A stretch of 64,000 bases of DNA from Diphasiastrum complanatum. Taxonomy: Eukaryota; Streptophyta; Lycopodiopsida; Lycopodiales; Lycopodiaceae. The stretch's first letter is position 1. Every line of letters begins with the position of its first letter. Location: the NCBI GenBank assembly GCA_029204225.1, contig CM055098.1, positions 52,598,728-52,662,727 on the forward strand, read 5' to 3'. The notes beneath the pieces are model-generated. The model worked only from the letters and a program-made list of their open reading frames with translations. It made no database searches and had not been told where the DNA came from. The position numbers and the translations under genes were made by a program. Of this stretch, positions 59,941 to 64,000 are shown piece after piece.

Positions 59941-62900
59941 ATGGTGCATTCCAACCTTGCCGATCTGTTGGACGAGGTGGACATTGTCAAGCGGGTTCTC
60001 GACAAGTCCAACAAGTCCGGTGCAAGGATCGTGCGCTGTCGATATTGCCTGGCCGAGTTCGTTGCCACCCTCACTCACCTTAAAGGCCACCTACTTGGCG
60101 CACGCGCGAGAGATGGTGGCACACTGAATGCTGCCCCCTGTGCCAGCATGTCCGTTCCCATCAGGCAGCGACTTTTGGATACCTACGGGCCACGTCTTGT
60201 GGCGGGGGAGAACACCATTTCGGAGGGTGTTCTTCGGTTTTGCACCGCTCCTTACGTGGTTGACCCCGAGTTGCTACCTGCTTGGCTGGCACGCACGAGG
60301 AGAGGGAGTGCATCCTCGTCCAGTCCCTTTGCCCCTCATCCCCCTCAGACAGTTCTGCCTCACGCACCCCCATCTGCACCCATTTCGGTGGATCCCGTCC
60401 CACCGCGTCCGCCAGTTGCCACTGCGGTTCCACCACCACCTATTGTTGCTCGCACTCCCCCAGTTTACGACTTTCTCATGGACTCTCCGCCTCCCGAGCA
60501 GGAGCAGGCCCTGGATGCCAATGACGAGGGCTTCCAGGATGTTGAGGAGATCCCTTCCTCCCTCCCTTCACATCCAGATGACCTCCCTACCCAGCAGTTT
60601 TCGTATCCCATGCCAGATGTCCACCCTCCACCAGTGTACCCCACTTACGCTGCTGCACCCATCCCGACCAGTGCATCCCACTCTCCCCATTCCACGTCTA
60701 CAGCTGATGCATCCACTAGTGCCCAGCCTGTCGCGTCATCATCCATTCCCGTCACGTTCGGTGCACCGTGCTGGAGGTCCGCTACCCGTCGCCCAGCTGG
60801 GAGAGTTCTTAGGCAACAGAGCATTCGCGGCGCGCATCAACCGCACATGGATAGAGAGGCCACACAGGCCGTGGCCAGTCTGATTTATGAGCTGAACCTT
60901 CCATTTGCCATCACCGACTCTGAGCCCTTCAGAAGGGCCTTCTGCCTTGCACAGTCTGTCAGCCCTAGTTGGAGAGTCCCTAGTTCAGAGGTTGTCCGCA
61001 CACATGCTGAGGGATAGGGTCGAGTCATTGTCTAGAGAGATGGAGCCTCTACGTTGCCATTAGGCCACTTACGGTTGCAACATCATGTCCGATGGCTGGA
61101 CTGATGTCAGGAGGAGGCCGATCCTCAACATATTGGTCTCCAGCTGCATGGACACACAGTTTTTGAGGGCAGTGGATTGCAGCAGGGGGGGAGAGTCATA
61201 TCTGTAGAGTTCATGTTTGATGTCATCAGGTCTTCCATCCTGTCCATAGGCCCACAGCATGTCGTCACGATGGTGACGCACAATGCCACGAACTGCATTC
61301 AGATGGATGGGTGTACTGTTAGAGGCCGAGTTCCCTCACATTGTTCATACCCCCTGTGCCGCGCACAACATAGACCTTCTGATGGGGGACATAGGTGCAC
61401 TTCCCTAGGTTAGAGCCATCGTCCGTGAGGCCCTCTTCCTGGTGAGTGACTTTTGTCACCAGAAAGAGGCGTGTTCTTGCCATGTTCCGAGTGTTCAGCC
61501 ATCTGGACCTCCGTAAGCCAGCCCCCACACGCTTTGCATTCGACTTGGTGGTCATCGACCGTTTGATCAAGTGCAGGGCACAACTTCTATAGATGGTTGC
61601 AAGTGATCTTTGGTGTGCCAGTACGTTTCCGCGCACTGAGGATGGGGAGCACTTTTCTTCCACGGTGAAGGGAGACCAGTTCTGGAGGGATGCACAGACA
61701 TTGTCAGGACTGCTTCGACCACTTTACATTGTGCTCCGCATGGCTGACAGCGAGGGGTCGACACTTGGACTGGTATATGAGCTCATGGACCGGATTGGAC
61801 AGTTCCTGCAGCTGCCCATCTTGCAGCTAGAGAGGTAAGCAGTATAGTAATGTAATTGGCCTTTATCTTTTCAATACTTGCTAGTTTGTTTTTCTGTCAA
61901 TGTTAAGTTTTTTCGTAATGCCCTAAACCACATGCCTCTCACCTGCAGGATGACCGAGCTGAAGTTCATCTGGGAGACGCGGTGGAACTACTTCCACAAG
62001 AGCATCCACAGCGTTGCACACACAGGGAGCTCAAGGCCGATTCAGTACATTCACAGAGTGGGTCCACACATAGGTTTGGATCCTATCAGGCTCATGGAGG
62101 AGCTTGCTGCATTTCGTTTCGGCATGGGCACATTCGGCCACCCAGCTGCTCAGGATCCAGAGAAGAGGTAGCTATCCATTACCTGCTGGATCATGTTCGA
62201 TAGCACATATCCATCTATACAGCGTCTTGCACTGCGTGTCCTTTCTCAGGTATGCATCTCATTTTATCCTCCATTGTTGTGTTTCGTTGAAGTTCCACTC
62301 GTGCCACAATGTGCTGAAGTATTTCAATGCACGTACCGCAGGACTGTGCTGCCTCCGTGTGTGAGCATAATTGGAGCACATGGGCACTCATTCACACGAG
62401 GAGAAGAAACCGGTTGTCAGTGAGTCAGTTGGAGCGGTTGGTGTTCTGTAGCACCAACGCACGTCTCGCCAGGAGACTTTCGACCATTACGAGTGCATTG
62501 CAGGTGATAAGCTATTCTCCCATAGCAGTTTGGTTGACTCCTGGTATGTTGGTTTCATTTCTTGATAAAGTTGTCTCTCTGACATGCAAATTTTAAACCT
62601 TGCAGACGAAGATATCTGATTTGGAGCGCCAAGTTGACTTGCCTACGGACAGCACCCATCCCATGCCTGCAGATGACCTGGGCACACAGTTGATGGTAGA
62701 GAGAGAGAGGGAGCTTGCCGAGATGAGAGAGAGAGAGAGAGCTCGGGCTTGAGCACAGAGAGCCTCCATTGTACGAGGCAGATGAGCCAATGTCAGAGGA
62801 TGATCAAGATGAGGATGAACCCATTCGGGTTGTGTTCGCCAGATCAGTGCGGGATGAGGCATATGATACAGGTGTTGGGGCACACGCCTAGAGCAGGGGT

Positions 62901-63356
62901 CACAGGTGCATCACGTGGTAGAGGTGGGACACATGCCACAGATTATACCGGCAGACGGGCAGGGCACACGGGGGGGCCAGTGGCATACCTTCTTATGCTG
63001 ATATGATGGAGGAGGCTCTTGATAGGGGGCAGAGTGATTTGGGTTTACCTTCCGCAGCTGCTTGGATGCGTGCATCACAGAGCCATAGGCATTTCTATGA
63101 CAGCACACCAGAGGAGTCACTATTGACGACTCCCCTCGTCTGCAAGAGGCCAGGAAGGCCCAAGGGTGCACCGAACAAGAAAGGCAGGGCACAGAAACTG
63201 CCAGGGAAGAGAGGACGACCTCGCAGGGCTCCAATTGCTGGTAGAGGTGCAGTATTACAGCCAGCTGCAGTAGGTGTTGTTGGTTTAGCCTGCTTGGGGG
63301 CTGATGCGGAGGCAGATTTGGAGTACAGTCCCCCTGTACAGTCCCCTGTACAGTAA
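59941..63356 (+). pseudogene. hAT3 transposase with BED finger and C-terminal AT-hooks
   Basis: The start at 59941 gives MVHSNLADLLDEVDIVKRVL and a BED finger (RCRYCLAEFVATLTHLKGHL). A Pro-rich spacer of about 200 residues follows, then YELNLPFAITDSEPFRRAF. A frameshift leads to MSDGWTDVRRRPILNILV (first DDE Asp, 61091). Farther on is VVTMVTHNATNC, with His (61279-61281) where the second Asp belongs. Then come FWRDAQTLSGLLRPLY, LVYELMDRIGQF and the dimerisation part CEHNWSTWALIHTRRRNRLS. The introns 61835-61948, 62250-62341 and 62504-62605 are GT-AG. The tail has two AT-hooks, KRPGRPKG and GKRGRPRR (63144-63240). Stops include TAG at about 61052. Confidence 0.87.
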
Positions 63357-63429
63357 CATCTTTTTTCTAAACCGTAGCCCTTACCTAGTATTAGCCTGTC
63401 AAAAGGGTTTTTTTAAAAAAATATTATTT

Positions 63430-63525
63430 TTGTGGTGCCGCCCTGGTACCGCTGGTCTGAGGGCGGCACCATAACCGCGGTACCACCATTATGGTACCGC
63501 GGTACCATAATGGCGGTACCACGTG
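63430..63525. repeat. hAT3 right subterminal palindrome array
   Basis: Five GGTACC hexamers in 95 bp, including the 14-bp palindrome GGTACCGCGGTACC (63493-63506) flanked by inverted ccattatg/cataatgg. Confidence 0.75.
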
Positions 63526-63553
63526 CCACTAATATATATATATATATATATAT

Positions 63554-64000
63554 GGACCGGACCCAGACGCGAACCCGGACGCATCCTATCTTTTTTTTTT
63601 TCAAATTTTTTTAGAAAATACTTTTCGTGCATGGCGGAATAAACTATCTTCTTCTTTCACAATGCATGACTACGCCTATCAATTTCAAACAAAACAATAG
63701 TGATAGAAATCATGTTTGAACTTATAGTAACTAAGTTTCAAATCGCCAGTACTGCAGTGATCACGTAGCCAAACAATTAAGCATTGAAAATTATCAGATA
63801 AATAATTAGTTGCGAATTGTTCGCGAATCTGTCGCGAAGAAAAACAAGAACGCATACATTCTAAGACGAAAACTGAACGCAATGAAGGATAGTATTGATT
63901 CAGTATGAAAACGTAACAGAAGTAAATGAGTACAATAAGTTGCGGATCGAAGCCGCGTACTCTATGCTATCTCTGAGCGGCTAAAAATGAAAGTCTGAAT
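63554..64000. other. Unassigned DNA
   Basis: No exon of the sigma-factor gene or other feature could be recognised. It may be continuing intron or upstream DNA of that gene. Confidence 0.4.

Larger units (their letters stand above)
59501..63553 (+). mobile_element. hAT3: degraded hAT transposon flanked by (TA)n
   Basis: The body is about 59522-63531, bounded on both sides by TA repeats (59501-59521 and 63532-63553). These prevent an exact call of the 8-bp duplication. Termini read CATAGATCTAGCGGTACC and, as the complement of the right end, TTAGTGGCACGTGGTACC. Both subterminal regions are packed with GGTACC, GGATCC and CCGCGG palindromes. It encodes a BED/DUF659/dimerisation-type transposase with introns retained, showing DNA-based movement. 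Stops, shifts and a changed catalytic residue make it inactive. Confidence 0.85.

Noticed and set aside
59773-61017. Upstream start of the hAT3 frame at 59773
   Set aside because: The codons before 59941 are low-complexity translation of leader sequence. The Met at 59941 directly precedes the BED-finger region.
63685-63882. Minus-strand frame as a missing sigma-factor 5' exon
   Set aside because: It shows no transit-peptide-like or sigma region 1 features and no convincing splice donor in phase.

Overview
The window is plant nuclear DNA. It holds a spliced ubiquitin E2 gene of the Ubc13 type, a spliced plastid-type sigma factor, copia and Ty3 retrotransposons primed by initiator tRNA-Met, and hAT transposons. 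Introns are long and filled with decayed repeats, intergenic DNA is AT-rich, and most of the sequence is transposon-derived. That points to a large, repeat-rich land-plant genome. A seed-free plant or another lineage with big introns is possible, but this is inference and I cannot name the species.

Layout. 1-2.2 kb: unassigned DNA, a short tandem duplication and a Ty3 RNase H relic. 2.2-9.8 kb: two opposed copies of an AT-rich non-coding repeat (family X) flank an internally deleted copia element, C1 (5551-8282). 9.9-14.7 kb: copia element C2, which keeps gag and protease but carries about 2 kb of non-canonical sequence where integrase and reverse transcriptase should be. 14.7-15.3 kb: Ty3 chromodomain tail, polypurine tract and LTR. 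15.3-18.9 kb: mostly unassigned. 19.6-33.3 kb: UBC13-like gene, eight exons, plus strand. Its 11.3 kb third intron contains hAT fragments, a reverse-transcriptase relic with a YLDD motif (Penelope-like or related), and a 3.3 kb hAT element with an exact 8-bp target duplication inserted in that relic. 33.8-35.8 kb: three more decayed copies of the same reverse transcriptase. 35.9-47.6 kb: a scrapyard of copia and Ty3 pieces, including a third family X copy and a nested copia-in-LTR insertion. 49.7-53.6 kb: eight exons of a SIG5-like plastid sigma factor on the minus strand; its 5' exon(s) are not found. 54.4-63.5 kb: a structurally complete but defective copia element (C3) with 5-bp target duplication, then a degraded hAT element (hAT3) flanked by (TA)n. 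The last 450 bases are unassigned.

The two host genes are unrelated in function. UBC13 with a UEV partner builds K63-linked ubiquitin chains, and the sigma factor would direct the plastid-encoded RNA polymerase. Nothing suggests that they act together. The rest records repeated insertion, internal deletion and nesting of mobile DNA. I looked for a new biological system. The best candidates are the plant reverse-transcriptase relic family around UBC13, the hAT transposases with C-terminal AT-hook tails, and the copia derivatives with a conserved non-canonical internal region.
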